NCBI GenBank assembly: GCA_024811115.1
Contig: JAKOGH010000740.1
Span: 496,001 to 560,000, forward strand
Reading direction: 5' to 3'
Source of the DNA: Terana coerulea
Lineage: Eukaryota > Basidiomycota > Agaricomycetes > Polyporales > Phanerochaetaceae
Length of the DNA stretch: 64,000 nucleotides
The notes under the pieces are model-generated. The model was not told the origin of the DNA. It searched no databases and saw only the letters and a program-made list of their open reading frames with translations. This document shows, in pieces, positions 49,274-61,655 of this stretch. Every line of letters begins with the position of its first letter. Position 1 is the first letter of the stretch. The translations under genes and the position numbers were made by a program.

Positions 49274-51883
49274 TCAAGCATTTCCCAGACTTCCTGGCCA
49301 CCTCTCTTTCGCTACTGAGATGCCCGATATTAGCATATTCAGTTTAGCACACATTGTTGACATTACCTCTGCAATGACGCGCCTCATCTTGTGATACCGT
49401 GCCTCGAGCATCTCCGGGCTGAACCGGACAGGGGCGATCTCATAACCTGCCTTGCGGTTAATAGCGCTGTCACTTTGGATTGCCGGAGGAGATACCGATC
49501 GAGTAGGAGATGGCAGGCTGCCCCTCGCTGCAAGATCCATCCTCCCAGACGCGGACTGTCGCGCGCGCCGCTGGGATATAAGATGAAGCAGACTTTGACT
49601 CGTCGCCGATCGCGCTCATGCTCGATTTCCCCTCGTCGGTGTGAACAGGATCTGCACGGCGGATCAAAGGATGTGGTGGCGAAGGTGAGCTGTTGTTGCG
49701 ACGCGGCGGCGAAGGATAACTGTACATGTTGACATCTGCTCCGAGGTCAAATAAAATCGTCAATGAAGAGGACGAGACGAAGCATGTGATTGAACCTTTG
49801 AGGGAGGCGACAGGGCGGTCTTTCAGCTTTCCATCGAGGCTGGGGCTGGTTCCCACTTTCGCCTCTCCCCGAAATCCTCTCTGCACCTCCGCCAGACGGA
49901 CTCTGGTTACCCTCCAAGCTTCTGAGCCAGAGGGTGATGTACGATTGGCGTGGTCCTGGCGAGAAGGTTGGTTCGAGGGCCGCCGTGGCGGGGGTCTGTA
50001 CAGCACCCTGCGTGGCTTGGCGTCGACTTCATCCTGCTTCGTGAGAAGAGCCAGAGGAAGCTGGAACTTCCTAGTGGAAGGCTTTCCCCATTCCGCTGGT
50101 TTGTTTGTGGGCTTGTATTTGCTCCTTGGGGGCAACGTGGTCCATGCTTCGTCGGGAGAAGAGGAGAACGCTTCATATGCATCGCGTTTCCCATTGATGA
50201 TGGAGCGTGCGGTCACGGCGGCGCACGGGGAAAATCTCGCTGCTGCGACTTTGTGGTCGGTTGCTCACGAGATGGAGTGGGGAAACAGGGTTTAGAACTT
50301 GAGGAACGGTAGGAGGGTATCGGCTGCCTTGATCGGGCAGTTGATGGCTCCGGGGACCTGGAATTCCGTAGGTTCGAGTTCACGCGGAAGAATGGTGGAA
50401 TGCTGGGAGACTTCTGGTGCAATTAAGTCGTTCTGGAAAGCATAACGTGCGGACAACGAACTGGGGGGCTGTGAGAATTCTGGGGCATGTATAGGAGATG
50501 AGCAAGTCTGTCGGACGGAATGTCGATCCTGGGGTCGATCGGGCATCGGACTAGAATGAGGAAATACGGAGAATGGATTTCTGGCATATCTTCTGGTGGC
50601 ATTCTGAGAGAACGGAAGACGAGGCATCTGCGTGATTTAAGCTTCAGATTGAGACAAAAGCGGCAAAGGTCACCCTACCTGATATAGTATGAGAATCCGA
50701 CGGGCAAAATTGCCAACGTCCCCTGTAGCCCCGATCCGCCGGCTGGGGACAGAGCTGGCGGCTGGAAACTCTGCATATTGTGTAAAGCATCCATGAGAAG
50801 TCAGGCAAACAGCATATATTAAGCCAACTCGTACGCACCGTGTTGACGCGCTAGATTCCCTTTACTAACCCTACGAACGTTCGGCGGAGTGCATAATAAC
50901 GAGGAGTTGCCTTCAGCGGAAGCATGCATGCGACCATAACCATCAGAAGGTTGACCTCCAGGTGTACTAGGAAGTTGTTGGCTAGTGCTGAAGGAGTCAT
51001 CAGGTAACATCTCCTCAGCTGGTTGATCAAGATTCGTTGCAAGACGTCGATTGTGCTTTTCCAGAGAGCGTATAGACGGTTTCGAGCGCATATAGCCAGT
51101 TTCCGTCAGGTAGTCGGTCGCTGGTGCGGACGGCATAGCATCAGAGGGGTTTCCGCAGCTATCGAAGTCGCCCGATACCGCCGTCTTAGGAGGTTGCTGT
51201 GTGTAGAGTGCAGCTTTTCGCGAGATAGGCTTCTCGGTAGGTTTGAGAAGAATCTTGCCCCCGTGAGATGAGAGCCTTGGTTGCTGCTTCTTGAACGCTT
51301 CCACGATCTTTCCTTCAGGCTGTTTTTTTCGTGGCCGTCATCGGTACAGCAGAGCTAACAGCAGGTTGAGCGGGGCGGACGGCAGCATTGACCTTTGCTA
51401 TGGACCATGGGTTTGACTTGAAGATAGCTTCCTCATGCCTGGAAGACAGGTCTAGATCTTGGATGAGTCGCGAGTCTTCTGAGACAGGTTTCTGCGGAGC
51501 CGTCAAGTCTCCAGAGGTGCCTAAGACAGGGTTTCGAGGAGCGGGGGAATTAGCATCAGAGTCAGAGTCGGAATAAACATTTTTCGAAGATTGCGAGACC
51601 AGCAGGATGAGTCTGTGGATTTGAGTTGCCGTTTCAATACCATGAAATTCGCGGCCAAATAGGTGAAAGAGCAGGAAGACTAAGAGACCCAAGTTTCGTG
51701 ATGGTAGAGGCTAGAGAGCGGGACATGGCTATAGCGCTTATTCTTTCGCTTGTGGCGCTCCGAAGGGTAGACGCGCATCGGGAATCGGCCCTCGGGAGTC
51801 GGGATGTGCGTACTTTCCCACGACTTGCTTCTTCCTTCAACAGTCTGCAGCAATACGACATCTCCTTGACACTCCTCCTGCAC
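49274..51883 (-). CDS. Large Ser/Pro-rich, mostly disordered orphan protein
   Basis: A series of minus-strand exons reads as one protein. A basic N-terminal part comes first (RVYPSERHKRKNK, start near 51883), then an acidic/Ser-rich stretch (VYSDSDSDANSPAPRNP), then Lys/Pro-rich segments (GGKILLKPTEKPISRK), long Ser/Pro/Arg tracts (50627-49470), and a C-terminal helical segment (VRFSPEMLEARYHKMRRVIA). I recognise no domain. The coding frame is clearly interrupted at 51323-51329, where a T7 run makes KKTA-stop; with one fewer base it reads KKQPEGKIVEAF into the next block. More exon joins are uncertain around 50200-50300 and 50650-50830. Confidence 0.5.
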
Positions 51884-52987
51884 ACTGCTACCCTAGACAA
51901 CGGAAAGGTCAAGGGTAAAAACTAGCGATAATTTTGCCCGTCCTTTTATGATGAGCAGAAAGCTCTGGACTGCTAAATCCGTCATGGCGAGGAATCAGGA
52001 TCGACTTGCAGGTGAGCAGTCTACATGTAGCGTTCACGAAGGTTATGACATATTAAGCCCTCGAATAGGTCGCTTGCAATGCATTAGTGCCTCTAATGTG
52101 TGCTTGAGCTAGTAGACTTCACGAAGGGTTCGACACTTCGGTAGTCTCGTTATAGCATATACTTCAACTACAACGACTTCACCGATATAACGTTGCTTGA
52201 AGGGCTGTGTAGTATGCATGCTAGGGACGGTGGCGCATGGGTATGGAGATCAGCAAGGTGAGTCTTTAACCCAATAGTACAGCATCCTGGTACAGGTTGA
52301 CGTGTCTGATCATGGTACAGCCTTGGCTGCGTTCGTCAGAATGCATCCGTCAATCTCACATATCCCAATGAGCTCGTCCGGCATGCCGCAATTGCCTCCA
52401 CAAAGCCATAACTCGTGCATCAGCAACCTTTGAACAAGGCTCAAGCTTTACTCTTCATCAGGTCTTCTTAGGGTGGCCAAAACCCAAGTCCTGTTCCGCA
52501 GTCTTCTAGCCGGCAGCTAACCTGGTGGCATGACCCTATGCTGTGTATGCTCATTTTACGGCCGCCTTCCTCGTCACCGTTCGTGCTCAGGGAAACTCTT
52601 AGAGCGCTCAGGCAGTGCTCCGTCCTCATCGGCGGGTTGTGCGTCTCTCATTGTCGTTATGCAAAGTTAAAGTGTTCATGAACGTCCCTGCTGATCCAGC
52701 TCGATGAAGTATACTCGCTAGCGCTATATGTTGTCTGGAAATCACTGCCTAACACCGGGACGTACAGAACTTAGCAATAGGATCACCTACTCATGGATCC
52801 CGGTGCGTCCTAGACTTCCTAGGACGCTAGGACGCTCTCAGCTGATAGATGGCTTATGTGCAGCTTGAGTGGCATATGCTGTGAGCCCCACGCCAAACCT
52901 ATGCGCTATGATGCATGCGGGGTAGTGTACGTGGTTCTCATTGTTTCAGGAACACGGCCACTCACGTCGAAAAGTAGCCAAAATCTC
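51884..52987. other. Intergenic region, ~1.1 kb
   Basis: It contains the upstream regions of the Ser/Pro-rich gene and of the EF-hand gene, which diverge from here. A small local repeat of cctagg/cta ggacgct units occurs at 52805-52835. No gene was recognised. Confidence 0.45.
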
Positions 52988-52995
52988 TATATATG
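52988..52995 (+). promoter_or_regulatory. TATA-like element of the EF-hand/ZZ gene
   Basis: The sequence tatatatg ends about 40 bp upstream of the ATG at 53036, so the 5' leader would be short. Confidence 0.4.
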
Positions 52996-53035
52996 AGGTT
53001 GTCTCGAGCATCCCATTCACTCTACTTCGCTGGAA

Positions 53036-56000
53036 ATGTTGGAACGTATCAGACGCCGTGTCTCCAGCCGCTCCCGAGGGCGTCCAACAAGACAGGAAGC
53101 TCTTGGGAAAGACGGCCTCGCTCCTCCTCACGCCCCTGGCCCCAAGGAACCTTTCGTCCCAACCAGTTCAAGATCAGGAGCATCATCTCCGGTCCAAATT
53201 GTACGGCAGGTTCAACAACAAACCGCGCAGTTCCAGCCACCTTCAGAGTATTCGCGCATGCCTATGCCTGTTACATGGGCCAGCACTAGCAACAGTGACG
53301 AAACATCTGAATCATCATTGGACGACTTGGCAGGCATCGCAAGGACCGTGCATGGTGGTTCTCCTCAATTCTCCAAAATCGAGGAAAAGTTGGACCGAGG
53401 TGGTATGTTGGCTTACTCTCACTTCCTCGGCATAGATTAATGTTAAATACAGGAGAGCGCTTGGGCGGCGGGGTACCGAGTGCAGAGGTACCAACGAATG
53501 TCGACGATGCACTGCAAGCTCTTAAGCGAGGAATTAGCACTTTTATGGACGAAATTCACCCATTCATGAGAATTCTGGATGAAGTCGCCAGAATCCATCC
53601 TTTCATCGCCGGTATGTGCTGACATACCTTAAGCTGTTTTCAATGTTCTGAGGTGCTTTCAGGACCCATTTTAGCTTTCAAGGCCGTATACAGTATGGAG
53701 CGCACTCGACAAGAGAACGACAAGAGAATTATCGCGCTATATGTTGCCATGAAAGACATGATTGCGGTTCTTGTAGAGTATGCTGTTGTAATTTCTATTT
53801 CCGATGTGCGTCCGGTTCTAACATACCTTACAGATTGCGAAACGTCAAGGACACCGAACATATCGCGCTTGATGGGATTACAATTGAAGCACGCATGCAG
53901 TCATTGGCTACTCGTGCAGCGGAAGATATCAAGGATTGTGCAAACGCCTGCGACACGTACTCGAAGAAAAAATTGTTGGTCAAGGTGTTGAAGGCGCCTA
54001 TATGGGAAGGACGGCTAGCCGAGTTCATTGGCCGTTTCCAGGGTTTGAAATCCGAGTTCAAGCTAGCTATAGAAATCCATACCGCCAATGTGGCTGACGG
54101 TGTAAAGAGGGCAGTTGACACGATTGACACGAAGTACGTTTGAGAATCACTTTTTGGCGCGCATGCTCACAGTCCTACCTAGAGTCGATACCCTCACGGA
54201 CCTACTTCAACGTCTTTTCCACGATTTGAAACCTCGGGACGAAGTCCTGATGGAGACGAAGGTGCACGAGCGAGGAGGCATGGAGGCCGTCCAAAGGAAC
54301 GACACGATGCTCCGTGAGTTGCTCGAGATCGAACAGAGCATGGTATTCTCCAACCGCAAGGGCATCTCGAGAATAAGCAGTTCCGTTGTCGTCTTACCGG
54401 AGGCAGTTGATACCAAGCTCAGGCCTGACATCAGCGAGCGTACGATGCAGGACTCAACCGCCTTTCTGAAGGATTTGAAGGCCGATCTGCAAGAAGACTG
54501 GAACACTGCTGTTGGGCGAAACATGGCTGTGTTCCAGCGCAAGTTCGACATTCAGCAGCGCAGGCTTCGTGAAGATCTATCTCAGATTATTTACGAAGAC
54601 AACAACCGGGTCATTCGAAAACTCAGCGCTGGTCCCCATGACAGCATTAAGAACGACGTATGTGCTGTAACTCTCTCAGTCTGCCTTGCTTCACTTACCT
54701 TTTACAATGCCCAGGAAATCAGGGAAATATGGACAGAAATGGTCAGTGGCTACAGCACCACTTTACATTCTTTCGTCTCGCTCACGCCGAATGCTAATTC
54801 AGCGCTGGAAGCGAAACGTGGAAGCCGCCAGGTTTGCGATGACACTGCGCGAGCATTTCACAGACAAGGCCTACGGTCTCCACGACACGCATGTTCCCAC
54901 GTCTTCAAGACTGGCTCGCATCGACGACTGGACGATGGAGTTAATCGAGCTTCTGCACGTTCAGCGCATCAAGGAAGCATTCGACGAAGACGATTCTGGT
55001 TATGTGACCGTTCGTGAAGTCAATAGGTTCACCGATATGCAGCCCGCTGCACTAGGATGGAGGTCAGTATCTCTTCCTAGGCTTCCTAGGCTATTATCTC
55101 ATGACGCAAATGTTCAGCTTACAGCACTGGATCTCGTACTGGACAATCGGTGTGTGATAGGGATGCAATAACGTTCACCCCAATGTTGATAACATCTCTT
55201 GATAGGCTGGCAAATTACAGCTACCATGTATCGAGACAGGATTCGCAGGATCTTCGCCCGCATGTTCCAGATGCGGGAAGGCGTACTTCCCCAGAATCGC
55301 TACATGGTCGATGGCTATCTGCACAAGGTCTGGGTGGATGGAGCGAAGATTATTGAGTCGCTGCGGCCTGCAGATGTTGCGCCTGGCCATCTGGAGCGCA
55401 AATTCATGGACTACGCGGAACACGAGGAGGCGAGGATCAAGCAAAACCTTGAGGGGGTACGCTACAACATCGACGCATTGGATACTATAACCATGGTGAC
55501 TGGCCCTGGGAGGCTGGAGAACGTATGTGTTTCCTCTCAGCATATTGTTCATCAGACTGACCTTCTCCAGCACACTTTCCCTCTGCTATACTTGTTAATG
55601 AGATATCACCTCGCTCTCTTCAAGCTCGCACAGGAAAGAGTCTTGCATCAGGACGCAGTCTTTCTCATGGCATCAAGCAGTTTACTCCGTGTTTATGAAG
55701 CTTTCGCCCTTCGTTATTCGCATTTGTCCGGTGAGTACGCTATAGTCTAATCGACATTGGCGCAGCTTATCCACTTTTTCTTCCAAGCTTCGTTTGTACA
55801 CAGAGGCTTGGATATCACTTCACACATCAAGAACGTTGCGTGCGAACTTGCGAGTCAATTTTACATATTTGAGGTTCAGCAATTTACATTTTGCCTCACA
55901 GTTTGAGTATTACGACAATCCCGCAACTATGTGGAAGGCAATCCCCGACCAGATATATGTAGATGATGAGATGTTGGGCACCCCATATGTCGACGACTTG

Positions 56001-58074
56001 CCACCGAGGATAGACGTTGACAAATCTGTTCTTCAAGCACCACCCACACCGTTGCTTGCGGAACACGCAATCCCGTCGCGACGTAGCATTGCTGAACAGG
56101 AGCTTACACCGTCATATATGATACCTCTGTTCGTACAGCCTAATGCCAAGTTTAATTCCACTCTACTAACCGACGTCTCTCGCATGCTTAGCCTTGGCGA
56201 ATGGAATGGTTTTGTTTACAGCAGGACGGAATATCCAATCTTCCTCATAACATCGTTCAATGCTCACGCCTCGACATCATCCGAGCACCGACTTCGAAGC
56301 GCGCGGTGGACATTACGGCTCCTCGTATCATCTCACAGGAACATGTCTTCAGAGAGGCGATAAGCCCGTCCAGATCAAGTTCGCCATCCGCTACTCCCAG
56401 GAATTCCGCACGAAGTACTTTTCTGGTTATTTACGGGACGACAAAACCATCTTGGGCTCGGAGGGATGGAACGAAGATCCCTCCACTCACCAATATCGAT
56501 TTGTACTCAAGAAAGTCTCAGCAGACATCATGTGCCGCCGCCCTCCACCCGGCGAGTTCCGTCGAAACAAGATCGCCGCCCTCTGGAAATTCGCTCGTTC
56601 AGCGACTTTGTACTTAGCTCGCAAGAAGCTATGGTCTTGGTCCTTTTTCGCGGAGCGCAGGGATACGCGGAGAAATCTCATCGAGTTCGATATCAGGAAC
56701 TATACGTCTTACGGACGCCCGCTGTCTGCTGAAGAGCGTTCGTTTTGGACGATCAAGAGAGGAGTAATCACCGCTGTCGACGCGAGTGTCTATCGCTATA
56801 TGCGTGATTTGCAGCTCAAGCTGGTCCCCATGCACCTGTATGTGTCCTCCTTTGTTTCGCGCTCGTTGAGAAGTCTCATATAGCAAATCTCAGCGATATC
56901 GCCTGCGCAGGTTGCTTGTACTACATACGAGGGGCACGGCTCATTTGCCTAGACTGTCTTCCTTCGGATGGAAACCACGCTAACACCGTCAATTTCTGCG
57001 ACGATGAGCGATGTCTACTTGCCCCAGTCAAAGACCGTGGTCCTTCGCAAGATCCACATCGGCCGACACACGATCTGATAAAGGTTCGGGCTGTGCAGCA
57101 TCTTCGAGACATGTATGCGTTGCAGGAGTCGGCATGCGAAGCGCTTGTCTTAGCGAAGAATGCGTTGCAATATAGTCTCGTTTCCAACGCTTTCCCTAAA
57201 TAACGCTTCCTCGGACCTCAGCGGTATGTCATGTTTTGTGTGTCTACCAGGATTCCGCTGATAGAATGCGAATTTGAAGGCGCGTCCTACAGCGCGGACG
57301 ATTCGTTCCCAGAAGAGCAGCACACGATGAAGTCTCCTGCCGGATCCCCTGTGCTGCAATCTTCGTTCAGGAAAAGCAAGCGGCCGAAGACCCCCGTCGC
57401 CGCGGTTCCCAGTCCTACATCTCCTGCAGCGTATGCAAATCCAGCCTCGACCTATCCCAAAACTGCTGGTTCTGCGTCGATTGCTTCGAAGACGGTCAGT
57501 CTTCGCGTTCTCACTCGCAAGCACGAACACATCTCATGTCGGAGCCCCAGATCGCCGAGTGTTCTTATGCAAAGAATGCGAGGCCAACACGCTCCTCTCT
57601 TGTGTGTCGTGTTTGAGACCATATCGACAACCTACGTGGTACTATGGATCCTCGCACCGTTCGTTCAGAGTCACTTCTGCTGTCGGGGTTCCGCTGATGT
57701 TATCCCCTGCAGAGGACAAGTTCACCTGTAATACATGCACGGCGCAGGACATGACCCCGCCACCTCCCATCGGACCACGGCACTCCTATGTGCACTCCCT
57801 AGTGAAATGCAACCCGAGCACGGAAGAATACGTCCCGGAGCTGGTCGCATCGCCCACCGAAGTTCGACCAGCCGCGTTGGATAACGACATTTCGGAGATG
57901 CGGTCAGACATCCAGCAGCTACGCGAAACGGTCGGCGAGCTATCGCGAGGCATGAAGAGCATGCAAGACATGCTCGGTCAGCTGCTCTTGCACCCTACCT
58001 TCTCTGCAGCCAGTCGTCCTGTAACGGTGTCCGACTCAATCTCAGACACCCCGGAGTCCGACTTGCAGTTATGA
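53036..58074 (+). CDS. Large EF-hand protein with MLKL-NTD-like helical region and ZZ zinc finger
   Basis: A disordered basic N-terminus is followed by a helical region (ILAFKAVYSMERTRQENDKR, CANACDTYSKKKLLVKVLKA, WEGRLAEFIGRFQGLKSEF) that resembles the MLKL-NTD/HeLo-like four-helix bundles of Agaricomycete proteins. Next come helical coils (54180-54660) and an EF-hand (AFDEDDSGYVTVREVNRF). A conserved all-helical block (RDRIRRIFARMFQMREGVLP) leads to a module with HHPSTDFEARGGHYGSSYHL. A ZZ-type finger (DIACAGCLYYIRGARLICLD) and two further Cys-pair clusters (YISCSVCKSSL..CWFCVDCF; FLCKECEANTLLSCVSC) follow. The C-terminus is a coiled coil (LRETVGELSRGMKSMQDML). Fifteen or more exons are needed. 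One base is out of frame near 56270, and joins near 55860 and 57200 are uncertain. Function is unknown. Calcium sensing coupled to a membrane-active or oligomerising N-terminus is an inference. Confidence 0.75.
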
Positions 58075-58202
58075 GAGTCCTTCGCGTACGATGCGCTAGT
58101 CATAACCTTACCCACACAATGGAACTCATATCATATGTAGCTACAGCAGGTGTCTGGATAGTAATGTACAATACAACTTTCGTATCCGTTCAAAACATCG
58201 TC

Positions 58203-59493
58203 TTACAGTTTCGCCGAAATCGACTCGGCTGCCCCTCCATCTCGCTCTCGCTCTTTCTCCAGTTGTTCTATCGCCTTTCGGGCTAGTATTGCCTTACCAG
58301 CTCTACTCGAGTTCGGTCGATTTAGCTTCTTGGATATCCAGTCTCCAATGTCTACCATCTTGTCCAGATTCCCAGCGGTCGAGTATTGGCTTCCTTGTAG
58401 GGCGTACATGACATCCTCGGTTGCGACATTGCCCGTTGCGCCAGGCGAGTATGGGCAGCCACCGAGGCCACCGACAGAAGAATCAAAGGTCCTGATGCCC
58501 AGGTTGAGGGCAGTGATCACATTTGCTACCGCGGTACCAAACGTATCATGGAAATGCCCCTACGACGCATATATAGCGATGAGTTTCTATTGTACATATC
58601 CAGGAGTAGCGCGTACGACTTACAGCGAGGTCCCCTGCCTTTGCTGCACCGGCTCCTCCCATGACAGTCTCCAACATTCTGCTCACAGTGGCAGGTGTAC
58701 CGGTGCCGACCGTGTCTCCCAAGCTCACTTCATAGCAACCCATGTCCAACAGCGCCTTGGATACCTCTTTGACCTTCTGCGGATCCACGTTTCCTGAATA
58801 CGGACATGATATGACAACGCTGACATATCTGCGTTCCCGGTCGTCATGCATGGTATACCAGGGATAAACGATGCATTTTGTACTCACCCTCGTACACGTA
58901 GCCCATGGTCTAAGGCCTTCTTGGTCACTGCCTCAAGACGTTCCAAGCTCTCCGCAATGGTGCAATTTGTGTTGGCTTTGCAAAATGCTTCCGAGGCGGC
59001 AGTAAAGATGGCAATCTCGTCTGTTGGAGGCGGGGTGGCCTGGGATGGCGGATGTTTAGCCAGGAGGTCGAGGAGCAATTCCAGCCCTTTCAGGTTCGGC
59101 ACAAGTACTGGGTAATGTACTCCTGGGACTCTATGCATCTTCGATATTACTTCCGCCGTACCTGCCATCTACCCGCAAGATGAACGTGGTGTTATATTCA
59201 AATGGAACTCCAAGAGCTGGCGTGCGCACCTGCGGCACCCACTTCGGACTGACGAAGCTTCCAGCCTCGATGGTTTGCATCCCTGCGCCGTTCAACCGCT
59301 CGATGAGCTCAATCTTGACTTCCGGTGGGATTACTGCTTTCTCGTTCTGCAACCCGTCGCGGGGTCCGACTTCAACGATGCGCACGTAATTCGGGTCGTT
59401 TTTGTTGGCATGTTTGCTGGCTCCGGTATAGGCCCTCTGAGGAACCCTTGCGCGTGCGCACGCAACTCGTTGCGCGAGCCGTCGAGTGAACAT
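58203..59493 (-). CDS. Hydroxymethylglutaryl-CoA lyase
   Basis: It cleaves HMG-CoA to acetoacetate and acetyl-CoA, the last step of leucine breakdown, in mitochondria. Four exons join in phase: 59230-59493, 58888-59168, 58624-58828 and 58203-58559. The N-terminus is Arg/Ala-rich (MFTRRLAQRVACARARVPQR), a mitochondrial presequence. Motifs are VEVGPRDGLQNEKAV (catalytic Arg/Asp), AGSFVSPKWVPQ, CYEVSLGDTVGTGTP, GHFHDTFGTA (metal His) and GGLGGCPYSPGATGNVATED (catalytic Cys loop). The length of about 335 aa is normal. No frame errors were seen. It is convergent with the EF-hand gene and divergent from enoyl-CoA hydratase. Confidence 0.95.
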
Positions 59494-59954
59494 TACAGTA
59501 ATGCGAATGTTCGTACGGACGAGGGAGTAGACCGGGATTTACCCCGTGGGGAACGTTGAAAGCGATGACGGCTGGTTCATCATATGTGCGCTCGTCGAAG
59601 GTCGAAGTGCCATCCGGGGATAACTCAAAACTACTCAAACGACGTCAGGAAGTTCGACCGGGTTTATTCGGTTCGGGGCTGCACCCCACGCTCTCTGTCC
59701 CGACCACCACCCACTCCGCAACCCATATACCGCCTGAGACCGCTGCAATTCTGCTTGAGCCTGACAAACACTCTGCGAGTGCTCGGATTGCGTTCTGTTG
59801 CATTGCATCGGATCGGCTTCGGACTGTGCCAAGGCTGCCGCAGCAACGGATCCTTTCCGACTCTGAGATATAATACCGGTACAGGTACCGCGTTGTCCTG
59901 TATCACTCACGGTCCCATCCGTATATCATCCTCGTGTCCCCTGAAGACCCTGTC
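59494..59954. promoter_or_regulatory. Divergent promoter region, HMG-CoA lyase / enoyl-CoA hydratase
   Basis: The 461 bp between two oppositely oriented mitochondrial acyl-CoA genes must hold both promoters. No clear TATA box is visible. Shared regulation is an inference from layout and pathway. Confidence 0.5.
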
Positions 59955-61046
59955 ATGTCCAGATTGCTCCAAACGACCTCACTTCGTCCCGCCGCTGCAG
60001 CCCTCAGACGAAACTCTACCCTGCAAATACGGCTGCGCCTCATGTCGACCAAGCAGTACGAGTACATCCTCACATCCCGTCCTGCGGACGGCGTAGCCCT
60101 CGTTACATTGAACAGGCCCAAGGCCTTGAACGCTCTATCCACGCCCCTTTTCACGGAGCTAAACGAGGCACTGGCGGAATTCGATGAGGACGACTCAGTT
60201 GGTGCAGTAGTGCTTACGGGCAGCGATCGCGCCTTCGCTGGTATGTGGGCTATGACTATGTAGCCTGGGACGCAGCTCATTTGGGGCTACGTCACTTAGC
60301 TGGTGCGGATATCAAGGAGATGAAGGACAAAACTTGTACGTGATAAATATTTACATGTGAGCTACGCCCGATCTTTTGTCTCTAGACAAAGACGTCTACA
60401 AGGGCAAGTTCCTCGAGGACTGGAGCAAGTTGAGTACTCTCAGGAAGCCAGTCATCGCCGCCGTGAGCGGGTATGCGGTTCGTCTTCGTACCCTTAGCCT
60501 CTTAACCGTACTGACTCAATCAAAGCTGGGAGGCGGTTGTGAGCTTGCCCTGATGTGTGACATTATCCTTGCATCCCCGACAGCAGTCTTCGGTCAGCCT
60601 GAAATCAACCTCGGCGTCATCCCTGGTGGAGGCGGAACCCAGCGACTGGCACGCAGCATCGGCAAGTCGCGCGCCATGGAACTCACTCTCACCGGAAGAA
60701 ACTTCACCGCTGCTGAAGCGGAGAGCTGGGGAATGGTTTCCAGAGTGGTTGAGGAAGGATCCGGCAAAGTTGTCGAAGAGGCTGTCAAGATGGCGGGTTT
60801 AATCGCGAGCAAGGGTCGATTGGCTGTGCAGGCCGGGAAGGAGGCAGTCAATGCTGCCTTCGAGACTACTCTGGAGGAAGGTCTGAGGACCGAGAGACGA
60901 GTGTTCTACGGGCTGTTTGCTACCGAGGACCAGAAGGAGGGTGAGTACCGAGCTTCACACTACACTACCCGCAAGCGCTGACAACTCCGTGCGTAGGCAT
61001 GAGTGCCTTCGCTGAAAAGAGGAAGCCTGTCTGGAAGAACGCCTGA
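59955..61046 (+). CDS. Mitochondrial enoyl-CoA hydratase
   Basis: It hydrates 2-enoyl-CoA in fatty acid beta-oxidation and branched-chain amino acid breakdown. Five exons join in phase: 59955-60240, 60300-60335, 60386-60477, 60526-60940 and 60997-61046. A presequence (MSRLLQTTSLRPAAAALRRN) precedes the crotonase fold. Oxyanion-hole motifs are FAAGADIKEM and LGGGCELALMCD. Catalytic glutamates lie in FGQPEINLGVIPGGGGTQRL. The C-terminus ends EKRKPVWKNA. The length of about 290 aa is normal. Agreement with ECHS1-type enzymes is close. No frame errors were seen. Confidence 0.95.
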
Positions 61047-61655
61047 ATGTAAAATTCAAGGTGCTAAGCATCATGTACTACTATTCGATTGATACCAGAC
61101 ATTTTGGAACACTCTGGAGAAGCACACAGCTACCTTGTCATCAACCTGCTACTTTTATGAACACTTAGTGCCATGCAGTATTATATGAAACACACCCTGC
61201 TCAAAATGATACTTAGCACTTACTTTACAAACTGATTACACTTCATACCCGCGGCAGTTGACTGCTGAACATACTTACCTTCCTTAAGAAGAAGCGTCTA
61301 TGAATTGCAAATTGCTTGGTCATGACTCTTTTGGATGGCCGATCAGTAAGTTGTCCTCCGAACAGCCGACCCCAAGCTTAACGCTACACAGGCCAATGTA
61401 AGGAAATCTTCTACTATGCTCTTTCGCTATAGTGTTATGAACCTGCACCAAAACTCTTGCTTATTTCGCTCCCTGGCAGTACTGAAGACCGTGGTACCAG
61501 TAGGAGCTTCTGGCACATCTGTGCTTCAAGAAGACGGAAGGTGAACTCAATCCCACTCCCACCCTTAGTCTTCCACCCTTGTCCTCGGACTCTTCAATAT
61601 CAAGTGAGTCGTATCTTAGCTCTCCTAGTATAGTTGCTGAAAGATCACCTGCAGT
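61047..61655. other. Intergenic region
   Basis: It is AT-rich downstream of the hydratase and includes the upstream region of the MYND gene. An antisense open frame (61461-61868) overlaps that gene's first exon and has no supporting motifs. Confidence 0.45.
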
